Below, one piece after another: positions 17,385 through 25,140 of a DNA stretch of 64,000 nucleotides (its first letter is position 1; the number at the start of each line of letters is the position of its first letter). The position numbers and the translations under genes were made by a program. The DNA comes from Arthrobacter sp. ZGTC131 (lineage in GTDB: Bacteria; Actinomycetota; Actinomycetes; Actinomycetales; Micrococcaceae). The stretch lies in contig NZ_PJIK01000008.1 in NCBI RefSeq assembly GCF_002929275.1, positions 124,001 to 188,000 on the forward strand, read 5' to 3'. Below the pieces are notes generated by a model. The model was not told the origin of the DNA. It worked only from the letters and a program-made list of their open reading frames with translations, and did not search any database.

Positions 17385-17447
17385 GCGCGAACTGGCAGCA
17401 GACGCCCTCAAATCCCCGCTTAGAGGTCATTAGCTGCCAGTTCGCGC
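17385..17447. repeat. 15-bp-stem inverted repeat between pcaJ and pcaR
   Basis: GCGCGAACTGGCAGC (17385-17399) pairs perfectly with GCTGCCAGTTCGCGC (17433-17447), with a 33-nt loop containing CCCTC and GAGG. It can act as the pcaJ terminator, but its long loop and similarity to the 14701-14766 element suggest a repeat family. Confidence 0.65.
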
Positions 17448-17472
17448 TTCGGGGAGGGGCCGGAAGTGTTCG

Positions 17473-17482
17473 TTCGCGCGAA
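17473..17482. promoter_or_regulatory. Short palindrome before pcaR
   Basis: TTCGCGCGAA is a perfect 10-bp palindrome 15 bp before the regulator ATG, preceded by GTTCG. Position suggests autoregulation; too short to be certain. Confidence 0.3.
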
Positions 17483-17496
17483 TAGGATTGGTAACC

Positions 17497-18333
17497 ATGA
17501 CCGACGCAGCAGCAGGGACCGCATCGAGGGCCGGCCGGCCGCCGAAGACCGACGCTCCGGCGGCCAGCGACCAGTATGTGCAGTCCCTGGCGCGGGGGCT
17601 GGCCGTGATCCGCGCGTTCGATACCGACCACTCCGTCATGACACTGACCGAGGTGGCCGCGCGCACCGACCTGACCCGGGCCACGGCACGCCGCTTCCTG
17701 CACACGCTCGTCGAACTGGGCTACGTGCGGACGGACGGGAAGACGTTCGCACTCACCGCCCAGGTGCTGCAGCTCGGGTACGCCTACCTGTCCGGCCTGT
17801 CCCTGCCCCAGCTTGCCCAGCCGCACCTCGAGGAGCTGTCCCTCAAACTCGGGGAATCCACGTCAGCCGCGGTGCTGGACGGCACGGACATCGCCTACAT
17901 TGCCCGTGTGACCACGCGCCGGATTATGAACATCGGCATCACGGTGGGCACCCGTTTCCCGGCCTACGCGACGTCGATGGGCAGGGTGCTGCTCGCCGCC
18001 CTTCCGCCCGCCAAACTGAAGGAATACCTGGCGGCGGCCGAGATCAAGCCGCTCACGCCGCGAGCCGTCGGCACCGTTCCGGAGCTCCTGGCCGTCCTGG
18101 ACGCCGTCCGTGCCCAGGGCTGGTGCCTGCTGGACCAGGAGCTCGAGCTGGGGCTCATGTCCGTCGCGGCGCCCGTTTACCACGGCCCCAAGGTGGTGGC
18201 CGCCGTCAACGTTTCCCTGCAGGCCCAGAGCGTCGCGGCCCGGCCGGACCCGGACGCCTACCTGGACTCGGTGCGCAAGGAAATCGTGGCCACCGCGGAG
18301 CGGATTTCTTCGGACTTCTCCACGGGACGCTAG
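17497..18333 (+). CDS. pcaR: IclR-family regulator of the beta-ketoadipate pathway (PcaR/PobR type)
   Basis: 278 residues from ATG 17497 with AGGA about 9 nt upstream; a TTG at 17488 is less likely. Winged helix: YVQSLARGLAVIRAFDTDHSVMTLTEVAARTDLTRATARRFLHTLVELGYV, the form typical of the PcaR/PcaU/PobR branch of IclR proteins. The effector domain has RRIMNIGITVGTRFPAYATSMGRVLLAAL and LGLMSVAAPVYHGPKVVAAVNVSLQ. Located at the end of the pca genes, it probably controls pcaHGBDCFIJ in response to protocatechuate or 3-oxoadipate. Confidence 0.88.
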   Translation: MTDAAAGTASRAGRPPKTDAPAASDQYVQSLARGLAVIRAFDTDHSVMTLTEVAARTDLTRATARRFLHTLVELGYVRTDGKTFALTAQVLQLGYAYLSGLSLPQLAQPHLEELSLKLGESTSAAVLDGTDIAYIARVTTRRIMNIGITVGTRFPAYATSMGRVLLAALPPAKLKEYLAAAEIKPLTPRAVGTVPELLAVLDAVRAQGWCLLDQELELGLMSVAAPVYHGPKVVAAVNVSLQAQSVAARPDPDAYLDSVRKEIVATAERISSDFSTGR

Positions 18334-18410
18334 GCGCGAACGGCAGATCGGGCCGCGTTCCCCGGTGTGGGAGATTGTCGGCGCGGGCCCCGGCTGTGAC
18401 TATTGGTTGG

Positions 18411-20168
18411 GTGGATAAGCGGCAATCAGAACCTACCGACGGCGACCCGTCCGCCCCGGTTGCCGCGACGGCCCGGCAGATATCAGCGGTCCTCAACAGT
18501 CTTCCCGCAATGATCGGCTACTGGGACCGGGAGCTGCGGAGCAGGTTTGCCAACGATGCGTACGTCGGCTGGATCGGCCGGACGCCGGAGCAGATCCGCG
18601 GACTCCATATGCGCGACGTCGTTGGCGAGGAGGCGTTCCGGGAGAACCAGTCGTACCTCGCCGGCGTCCTGGCCGGCAAGCAGCAGCTGTTCGGCCAGAC
18701 AATTGTCAACGCATCGGGCCAGACGCGACAGGCCCAGATTTCCTACATGCCGGACGTGCAGGACGGCCAGGTCCAGGGCTTCTTCGTCATGGTCACCGAC
18801 ATCACCGACAGGGTGCTGGCCGAACGCCGGGAGCATCGCGACGCCTCACGCTACCGGGCGCTCGCCAGCAGCATTCCGAGCGTGTTCGTCCTGCTCTTCG
18901 ACGCCGATCTCCGGTACATCATCGCCGAAGGCCAGGAGCTCGCCGCCTTCGGCCACGCGCCCGCCGAGCTGGAGGGCCGGACAATCCACGAGGTGCTCAG
19001 CCCGGAACTCGCCGCGGAGCTTGAGCCGCGCTACCGTGCCGCGCTGGCGGGGGAGGAAGTGGGCTGGACGCGGAAGATCGGGCAGCGGACGTTCAGCCTT
19101 ACCGCAAGACCTGTGGACGCGGCGGACGGGATCTCTGCGGGCATGGTGGTGGCCGTTGACATCACGGACCGGCTCCAGCGCGAGCGGACCTGGGCCGCAC
19201 TGCATGAGATAGCGACCGCCGTGGCGCGCAGCGCCGCCCCGCTGGACATCTCCGTGAGGGTCGCCGCGATCCTGCAGCGCCTGTTCGCCGTGGACTCAGC
19301 GGCCGTGGTCCGTTTCACGGGATCCAGGTCAGCCGACATCGTCGCGATGGCACCGCGCCTGCCGGCGGAAGTGGACCGGGTCCAGACATTCGCGCCGGGG
19401 GACACGTCCGCAGCGGCTACGGTCGCGTTCACCGGGAAACCCGCGATAGTGGCGTACGAACCCGGGAGAGGTCCCGTCGGGGAGCAGCTTTTTGCCGGCG
19501 GCTTCCGGGCCGGTGCGGCCGCCCCCATCCGGGTGCACGGGGAGCTGTGGGGCGCCATCGTGCTGACCTCCCGTGCCAGGGACGGGGTGTCCGGATCCAT
19601 GCTGGACAGGCTGGCGGAGTTCGCGGAACTGGTGGAAATCGCCATCGGAAACACCGAGGCCTGGGAGATGCTGGAACACAAGGCCAGCACCGATGCGCTG
19701 ACCGGGCTCCTCAACCGGCGTGCCTTCGAGTCCCGCCTGGCCCGGGAGCTTGAGGCCGCCGACACCAGCGGGGCCCCGCTGAGCCTCGTTGTCCTCGATA
19801 TTGACAGCTTCAAGAAGGTCAACGATTCGTTCGGCCATCCGGCAGGCGACGAAGTGCTCATCGAAGTGGCCTCACGGCTCCGGGACACGTCCCGGAAGGG
19901 CGAGGTACTTGCCCGCCTGGGCGGCGAGGAATTCGTCTGGATGCTTCCCGGAACCGGCGGCGAGGACGCCGTCCAGGCGGCGGAACGGGCCCGCCGGTCG
20001 ATCTCGACCGCTCCGTTTCCGGGCATCGGCGCGCTCACCATTTCTGCCGGTGTCTGCGAACTGGCCGACGCCGGAAAGGCGCACCTGATGGACCGCGCCG
20101 ACCAAGCCCTCTACCGGGCCAAGCAGTACGGCCGCAACAGCACCGTCAGGTACCGCGACGGAACGTAG
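18411..20168 (+). CDS. PAS-PAS-GAF-GGDEF diguanylate cyclase
   Basis: 585 residues from GTG 18411; GTG 18396 is an alternative, and neither has a strong ribosome site. Order: PAS about 15-125 (LNSLPAMIGYWDRELRSRFANDAY, FVMVTDITDRVLAERR), PAS about 130-250, GAF about 260-405, GGDEF about 415-580. The catalytic loop RLGGEEF at 504-508 and DIDSFKKVNDSFGHPAGDEVL are intact, so c-di-GMP synthesis is likely. The inhibitory RxxD site at the usual place reads RKGE, so product inhibition may be weakened. No transmembrane segment is seen. No link to its catabolic neighbours is evident. Confidence 0.87.
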   Translation: MDKRQSEPTDGDPSAPVAATARQISAVLNSLPAMIGYWDRELRSRFANDAYVGWIGRTPEQIRGLHMRDVVGEEAFRENQSYLAGVLAGKQQLFGQTIVNASGQTRQAQISYMPDVQDGQVQGFFVMVTDITDRVLAERREHRDASRYRALASSIPSVFVLLFDADLRYIIAEGQELAAFGHAPAELEGRTIHEVLSPELAAELEPRYRAALAGEEVGWTRKIGQRTFSLTARPVDAADGISAGMVVAVDITDRLQRERTWAALHEIATAVARSAAPLDISVRVAAILQRLFAVDSAAVVRFTGSRSADIVAMAPRLPAEVDRVQTFAPGDTSAAATVAFTGKPAIVAYEPGRGPVGEQLFAGGFRAGAAAPIRVHGELWGAIVLTSRARDGVSGSMLDRLAEFAELVEIAIGNTEAWEMLEHKASTDALTGLLNRRAFESRLARELEAADTSGAPLSLVVLDIDSFKKVNDSFGHPAGDEVLIEVASRLRDTSRKGEVLARLGGEEFVWMLPGTGGEDAVQAAERARRSISTAPFPGIGALTISAGVCELADAGKAHLMDRADQALYRAKQYGRNSTVRYRDGT

Positions 20169-20292
20169 CCGGCAGCCCGGTCACCCGGAATGGGCCCGGC
20201 GGGTCCGGTCTGTTGCGCCCGCCCTACTGCCGCACAGCCCCGCTGGGTCATAGACTCAAGCCAACCATGTGCAGCAGCGCCGCTCGCCGGGT

Positions 20293-20344
20293 CCCGCCAG
20301 AACGGCAAGCCCGCCAGAACGGCAGGCCCCGCCAGTACGGCAAC
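20293..20344. repeat. 17-bp tandem repeat upstream of pntAA
   Basis: CCCGCCAGAACGGCAAG (20293-20309), CCCGCCAGAACGGCAGG (20310-20326) and a diverged copy CCCCGCCAGTACGGCAAC (20327-20344). It falls in the 220-bp space before the transhydrogenase operon, probably in the 5' leader. Confidence 0.65.
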
Positions 20345-20388
20345 AAGGCAGGCGCCGCAGCTGCGTTCGTCCGAAAGGGGAGTGGCGG

Positions 20389-21663
20389 GTGAGGCTAGGA
20401 ATACCGAGGGAGCGCCGGGAGGGTGAGCGGCGGGTGGCTGCGACGCCGGAAACCGTGCAGCAGCTGGCCGGGCTGGGCCTTGAGGTGCTGGTCGAATCGC
20501 GGGCAGGCGCGGCCGCCGGGCACAGCGACGAGGATTACCGCCAGGCCGGAGCGCAGATCGTCCCGGACCTTGACCCGGCAGAACTGGACGTCCTGGCCCA
20601 CGTCCGCCCGATCGACCCCGCAACCGCCCGGTCCCTCAAGTGGGGCGCCGTCACCGTCGGCCTGGCCTCGCCGTCGACCGAGCTGGCCGCCGTCCAGGCG
20701 CTCGCCGAGGGCGGCGTGACGTCCTTCGCCCTCGAGCTGGTGCCGCGCATCTCCCGCGCGCAGTCCATGGACGCGCTCTCCTCGCAGGCGCTGGTGGCCG
20801 GCTACCGCTGCGTGCTCGAGGCCGCCATCCGGCTGCCGCGCTTCTTCCCCCTCTTCATGACGGCCGCCGGAACGGTCCCGCCGGCGAGGGTGCTGGTGCT
20901 CGGCGTCGGCGTGGCCGGACTGCAGGCCATCGGCACCGCCAAGAGGCTCGGCGCGCGGGTCTCGGCCAACGACATCCGGCCCTCGTCGGCCGAAGAGGTC
21001 ACCTCGATGGGCGGCACGTTCATCAAACTCGATCTTGAGACGGCGGAGGCGTCGGGCGGTTACGCCCGTGAACTCAGCGCGGACCGCGGCGCCCTGCAGC
21101 GTGAGCTCCTGGCGCCGCATGTCGCCGACGCCGACGTGCTGATCACGACGGCGGCCGTCCCCGGCAGGCGCGCCCCGCTCCTGGTGACCCGCTCCATGGT
21201 GCAGGGCATGCGCCCCGGATCGGTCGTCGTCGACCTCGCCGCGGAATCCGGCGGCAACGTGGAGGGGTCCATGCCTGGCCGGGACATCCACGTCCCCACC
21301 GCCGACGGCCACGGTGCCGTCACCCTCGTGGGGCTGAAGGACGCCCCGTCCGCCATGCCCGCCGACGCCTCGCGACTCTACGCCAAGAACGTGGCCAACC
21401 TGCTCGCCCTGATGACCCGCGACGGCACCGTCTCGCCCGACTTCGACGACGACGTCGTGGCGGGCGCCTGCCTGACGCACGACGGCGTGGTGCGGCATGC
21501 GCCGACGGCGGAGGCGCTCGCGTCGCTTGCCGGGCAGACGGCGGCCCCTGAACAGGGGGCTCCCGAACAGTCGCCCGCCGAACAGGCGGTCCCCGAACCG
21601 GCGTCGCCCCCGAAGAGCGAGCTCTCCGGGGAGAAGGCGTCCGAGAACGAGGGCGTGGCGTGA
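20389..21663 (+). CDS. pntAA: NAD(P) transhydrogenase subunit alpha part 1
   Basis: 424 residues from GTG 20389, which has AAAGGGGAG about 7 nt upstream. It resembles the alanine dehydrogenase/PNT domain I: RLGIPRERREGERRVAATPETVQQL, GYRCVLEAAIRLPRFFPLFMTAAGTVPPARVLVLGVGVAGLQAIGTAKRLGARV (NAD site) and GSVVVDLAAESGGNVE. NAD(H)-binding component of the membrane transhydrogenase that couples proton flow to NADPH formation. A roughly 40-residue C-terminal tail rich in Glu, Pro and Gln (APEQGAPEQSPAEQAVPEP) is low complexity. Overlaps pntAB. Confidence 0.93.
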   Translation: MRLGIPRERREGERRVAATPETVQQLAGLGLEVLVESRAGAAAGHSDEDYRQAGAQIVPDLDPAELDVLAHVRPIDPATARSLKWGAVTVGLASPSTELAAVQALAEGGVTSFALELVPRISRAQSMDALSSQALVAGYRCVLEAAIRLPRFFPLFMTAAGTVPPARVLVLGVGVAGLQAIGTAKRLGARVSANDIRPSSAEEVTSMGGTFIKLDLETAEASGGYARELSADRGALQRELLAPHVADADVLITTAAVPGRRAPLLVTRSMVQGMRPGSVVVDLAAESGGNVEGSMPGRDIHVPTADGHGAVTLVGLKDAPSAMPADASRLYAKNVANLLALMTRDGTVSPDFDDDVVAGACLTHDGVVRHAPTAEALASLAGQTAAPEQGAPEQSPAEQAVPEPASPPKSELSGEKASENEGVA

Positions 21664-22097
21664 TGGACGGCATCAGCCTCCTGACCATCACGGTGCTGGC
21701 CGTCTTCGTCGGCTTCGAAGTGGTTTCCAAGGTCTCCAGCACACTGCACACCCCGCTGATGTCCGGCGCCAACGCCATCCACGGCATTATCCTGGTGGGC
21801 GCCATCATCGTTGCCGGCCAGGCCACTCATCCCTGGGTGCTCGCCGTGGCGCTCCTCGCGGTGGTCCTCGCCACCGCCAACCTGGTGGGCGGCTTCGTGG
21901 TGACGGACCGCATGCTGGAGATGTTCCGCGGCCGCCGGGGTGCGGCGGAAAGACCGGAGACGCCCTCCCGCAGCCACGCGCAGGTCAGCAAGTCCCAGGG
22001 CGGCAAAGCGCAGGGCATCGAGTCACAGGTCAGTAAGTCCCAGGGCGGCATCTCACGCGAAGGCAAGGCGCCTGAGGGCGAGGGGAGCGTCCGGTGA
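21663..22097 (+). CDS. pntAB: NAD(P) transhydrogenase subunit alpha part 2
   Basis: 144 residues from ATG 21663, overlapping the pntAA TGA; GTG 21660 is an alternative. The first about 90 residues are membrane helices (LLTITVLAVFVGFEVVSKVSSTLHTPLMSGANAIHGIILVGAI), typical of PntAB. The last about 50 residues are unusual: a hydrophilic Ser/Gly/Lys/Gln tail holding two copies of QVSKSQGG. This is longer than the usual ~100-aa subunit. Confidence 0.92.
   Translation: MDGISLLTITVLAVFVGFEVVSKVSSTLHTPLMSGANAIHGIILVGAIIVAGQATHPWVLAVALLAVVLATANLVGGFVVTDRMLEMFRGRRGAAERPETPSRSHAQVSKSQGGKAQGIESQVSKSQGGISREGKAPEGEGSVR
21981..22050 (+). repeat. Direct repeat inside pntAB
   Basis: A 25-bp sequence starting CAGGTCAGCAAGTCCCAGG at 21981 recurs at 22026 with one difference (24 of 25). 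The period is 45 bp, a multiple of three, so it duplicates QVSKSQGG in frame in the C-terminal tail. Confidence 0.75.
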
Positions 22098-23467
22098 CCC
22101 TCCTCGATCCCACCCTGACTTCGCTGCTCTACCTCGCCGCCGCCGTCTTCTTCATTCTCGCCCTCAAGGGCCTCAACTCGCCCCGCACAGCCCGGCGCGG
22201 CAACCTGATCGGCGCCTTCGGGGCGTTCCTCGCCGTGGTCACCGTGTTCTTCTCGGTCAGGCTGGACAACGTCCCGTGGATCCTCGGGGCCATTGCGGTG
22301 GGGTCCGGCGTGGCCGCGCCCGTGGCCCGGCGGGTCAAGATGACGCAGATGCCGCAGCTCGTGGCCCTCTTCAACGGCGTGGGCGGCGGGGCCGCAGCCC
22401 TTGTGGCACTGCTTGAGCTTCCGCATGCCGACGACGGCTGGATGCGTCTCGCCGTCGTCTTCACGCTGCTGGTGGGCGCGGTGTCCTTCGCTGGCTCCGC
22501 CGTCACCTTCGCGAAGCTGCAGGAGCTGATGACCACCCGGCCCGTGGTGTTCCCGGGGCTGCCCGTGCTCATGGGGGTTGTACTGCTCGCGGCGGTGGGT
22601 TCCGGTGCCGCCGTCGTTCTTGGGGGTTCGCTCGCACTGGCCCTGGTGCTTCTAGTGCTGGGACTGCTGGCCGGCGTGCTGCTGGTGCTGCCCGTCGGCG
22701 GCGCGGACGTGCCCATCGTCATCTCCCTGCTGAACGCGTTCACCGGCCTGGCCGTCGCGGCCTCGGGCCTGGTGCTGGGCAACGTGCTGCTGGTGGTGGC
22801 GGGCACGCTGGTGGGCGCCTCGGGCACCATCCTCACCCGTGCCATGGCCGCGGCCATGGGCCGCAGCGTTGCGGGCATCCTGTTCGGGGCGTTCCGGGGA
22901 AATTCGACGGCGGGATCCACGGCAGTGAGCGACCGACCCGTGCGCTCGTCAAGCGCGGAGGACGTGGCGGTGCTGCTGGGCTACGCGCAGCGGGTCATCA
23001 TTGTGCCCGGCTACGGCCTTGCCGTGGCGCAGGGCCAGCACACAGCGGCAGAACTGGCGCTGGCACTCGAGGCCCGCGGCATCCGCGTGGACTTCGCCAT
23101 CCACCCCGTGGCGGGGCGCATGCCGGGCCACATGAACGTGCTGCTCGCCGAGGCCAACGTGCCCTACGAATCGCTCAAGGAGATGGGCGAGATCAACTCC
23201 GAATTCCGGACCGCCGACGTCGCACTGGTGGTGGGCGCCAACGATGTGGTCAACCCCGCGGCCAAGACGTCCGCCGGTTCGCCGATTTACGGCATGCCGA
23301 TCCTCGAGGTGGCCGATGCGCGGCAGGTGGTGTTCCTCAAGCGCTCCCTCCGGCCAGGATTCGCCGGGATCGAAAACGAACTCATGTACGAGCCGCAGAC
23401 CACGCTGCTGTTCGGCGACGCGAAGGAGTCCCTCACGAAGGTGCTCGGGGCCGTGAAGGCGCTCTGA
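22094..23467 (+). CDS. pntB: NAD(P) transhydrogenase subunit beta
   Basis: 457 residues from GTG 22094, overlapping the pntAB TGA. About eight or nine hydrophobic helices are followed by the NADP-binding domain III: VIIVPGYGLAVAQGQHTAAELALALEARGI, FAIHPVAGRMPGHMNVLLAEANVPYESLKEMGEIN, VVGANDVVNPAAKTSAGSPIYGMPIL and VVFLKRSLRPGFAGIENELMY. Completes the proton-translocating complex; tight overlaps across the three genes indicate one operon. Confidence 0.94.
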   Translation: MTLLDPTLTSLLYLAAAVFFILALKGLNSPRTARRGNLIGAFGAFLAVVTVFFSVRLDNVPWILGAIAVGSGVAAPVARRVKMTQMPQLVALFNGVGGGAAALVALLELPHADDGWMRLAVVFTLLVGAVSFAGSAVTFAKLQELMTTRPVVFPGLPVLMGVVLLAAVGSGAAVVLGGSLALALVLLVLGLLAGVLLVLPVGGADVPIVISLLNAFTGLAVAASGLVLGNVLLVVAGTLVGASGTILTRAMAAAMGRSVAGILFGAFRGNSTAGSTAVSDRPVRSSSAEDVAVLLGYAQRVIIVPGYGLAVAQGQHTAAELALALEARGIRVDFAIHPVAGRMPGHMNVLLAEANVPYESLKEMGEINSEFRTADVALVVGANDVVNPAAKTSAGSPIYGMPILEVADARQVVFLKRSLRPGFAGIENELMYEPQTTLLFGDAKESLTKVLGAVKAL

Positions 23468-23577
23468 GGATGCCATTGCCAGCCAGCCGTGTCTTGCCGG
23501 ACCACTACGGGTAGCCGGCGAACGGCGCTACGATGTGATTTCCCGCCTCAACCTCCCCACTGCAGTCGAAGGACACC

Positions 23578-24495
23578 ATGACAGCCAAAAACGACTCCGC
23601 GCCGAAACGGGCCGCCGTTGTCATCAACCCCGCCAAGGCCGTGGGTTCCGACCTCCGCGCTTCCCTGGTCAGGCTCTGCGATACGCAGGGCTGGGCCGAG
23701 CCGCTGTGGCTGGAAACGACCGTAGAGGATCCGGGCGTCGGCCAGGCGCGTCAGGCGCTGGACGCGGGGGTCGACGTCGTCATTGCCGCCGGTGGCGACG
23801 GTACCGTGCGGTGCGTCGCGGAGGTCCTGGCCGGGACGGACACGCCGCTGGGACTCGTGCCGCTGGGGACCGGCAACCTGCTGGCGCGCAACATGGGCGC
23901 GGAAATTGCCGACCCCGTTTCCGCCGCATATGACGTCCTAAACGGCACGGAGCGAACCGTGGACGTGGTCAGGAGCAGGTTTGACCAGTCCGAGGACGAG
24001 AACGTCTTCCTGGTCATGGCCGGAGTGGGCTACGACGCCGCGATCATGGCCGACACCGTGGACGTGCTCAAGGACCGCATGGGCTGGCTCGCCTACGTGG
24101 AGGCCGGCATCCGTAAGCTGCCGGGCAAGCCGGTGCGGGCCACCATCACGGTTGACGGGGGGCATCCGGTGAAGCGCAGGATCCGCAGCGTGATGATCGG
24201 CAACTGCGGGCGGATCATGGGCGGCATCGAAATTTTTCCCGAGGCGAAGGCGGACGACGGCGTCCTGGACGTCCTCATCCTCGCGCCCCGCGGCCGGCTC
24301 GGCTGGCTCGGGGTGGTGAAGGGCATCTTCGGCCGCCGTAAGAACCGCACCCAGTCCGCCGAGTACTTCCAGGGCAAGTCGGCCGAGGTGACCCTCCACC
24401 ACGGGCAGGAGTTCCAGCTGGACGGCGACCATGTGGGGACCGGAAAGCACCTGAGCGTCAGGGTGGATCCCGGGGCGCTCAAGATCCGCATGTAG
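23578..24495 (+). CDS. Diacylglycerol/lipid kinase family protein
   Basis: 305 residues; ATG 23578 has AAGGAC upstream. The DAGK catalytic-domain signature is VIAAGGDGTVRCVAEVL with LGLVPLGTGNLLARNMG. The C-terminal YegS/BmrU-like domain includes RIMGGIEIFPEAKADDGVLDV. It phosphorylates a lipid (diacylglycerol, sphingosine-like or a phosphatidylinositol precursor); the substrate is not determinable. A hairpin terminator follows. Confidence 0.88.
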   Translation: MTAKNDSAPKRAAVVINPAKAVGSDLRASLVRLCDTQGWAEPLWLETTVEDPGVGQARQALDAGVDVVIAAGGDGTVRCVAEVLAGTDTPLGLVPLGTGNLLARNMGAEIADPVSAAYDVLNGTERTVDVVRSRFDQSEDENVFLVMAGVGYDAAIMADTVDVLKDRMGWLAYVEAGIRKLPGKPVRATITVDGGHPVKRRIRSVMIGNCGRIMGGIEIFPEAKADDGVLDVLILAPRGRLGWLGVVKGIFGRRKNRTQSAEYFQGKSAEVTLHHGQEFQLDGDHVGTGKHLSVRVDPGALKIRM

Positions 24496-24498
24496 TTC

Positions 24499-24539
24499 GA
24501 CGGCGGCGGCCCGCTCCCAGTGGGCGGGCCCCCGCCGTC
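24499..24539 (+). terminator. Terminator of the lipid kinase gene
   Basis: GACGGCGG (24499-24506) pairs with CCGCCGTC (24532-24539), and the adjoining GGCCCGC (24508-24514) pairs with GCGGGCC (24524-24530), with one C-C mismatch between the two stems. It starts 4 nt after the stop codon. Confidence 0.65.
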
Positions 24540-24595
24540 TGCCTTGCCTGGGCTGCGACCGTGCCTTGGGGGATTGGCAGGGCCTGCGGGCTCAA

Positions 24596-25140
24596 TCAGT
24601 CCGCGAGCAGCCGGCCCCACCTCGGTGCGAGCAAGGGGGACCCGGCAAGTTTCAGGCAGTGCCACAGGGTCACGGCCACCGAGTCCAGCACCGGAACGCC
24701 GGTGCCGGCCTCGATCTCCGCCGCGATGTTGGCGCCGTACAGGTTGGTGCAGAGGTAAATCAGGGCGTCGCGGCGGCGGCCAATGCCAGCGAGCCGGGGC
24801 GCATCTCGTCGTCCGTGACCCGGCCGAAGGATTCGTTGTCGCTCAGGCCCAGGCAGCGCTGGCCGACGGTCTTGATGCCGTCCCGCTCGTAGGAGGCCAC
24901 GATGGCCTGGTTGACGTCCTCCGTGTACGGGGTGAACAGGCCGATCCGCTCGGTGCCGAAGGCCTTGAAGGCCGCCATGTACGCGAGCGTGGACGTGGTG
25001 GCCGGGATGCCGGTGGCGTCTCCGATTTCACGGACCAGTTCGCGGTCGTGGTCCGCGCCAAGCCACGATCCCGAGGTGCCGTTCCAAGCGATGACGTCCA
25101 CGTCCGCCGTCGCGAGCAGCTGGGCCGCTGCGCGCATCAC
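24596..25140 (-). pseudogene. Broken Asp/Glu racemase / maleate-isomerase family gene
   Basis: The minus-strand frame beginning at GTG 25140 encodes AWNGTSGSWLGADHDREL, IPATTSTLAYMAAFKAFG and LFTPYTEDVNQAIV, clear family motifs, but it runs into a stop at 24760. The conserved C-terminal part (DALIYLCTNLYGANIAAEIE, VPVLDSVAVTLWHCLKLAG) continues in a different frame to a TGA at 24596. The shift lies in the CGGCGGCGG run near 24763-24785. The N-terminal 60-80 residues of the family are missing, and family-like sequence (FDPAV) extends upstream of the GTG into the neighbouring gene. Looks like a gene with an N-terminal deletion and a frameshift; a sequencing error at the GC run could explain the second defect. 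Confidence 0.7.

Noticed and set aside
17466-18410. Possible N-terminal extension of the GGDEF protein through the pcaR gene
   Set aside because: This is a different frame of pcaR and contains no domain; the PAS domain begins shortly after GTG 18411.
20293-20344. Short tandem repeat considered as a CRISPR remnant
   Set aside because: Units abut without spacers and are only 17 bp; no cas genes are present.
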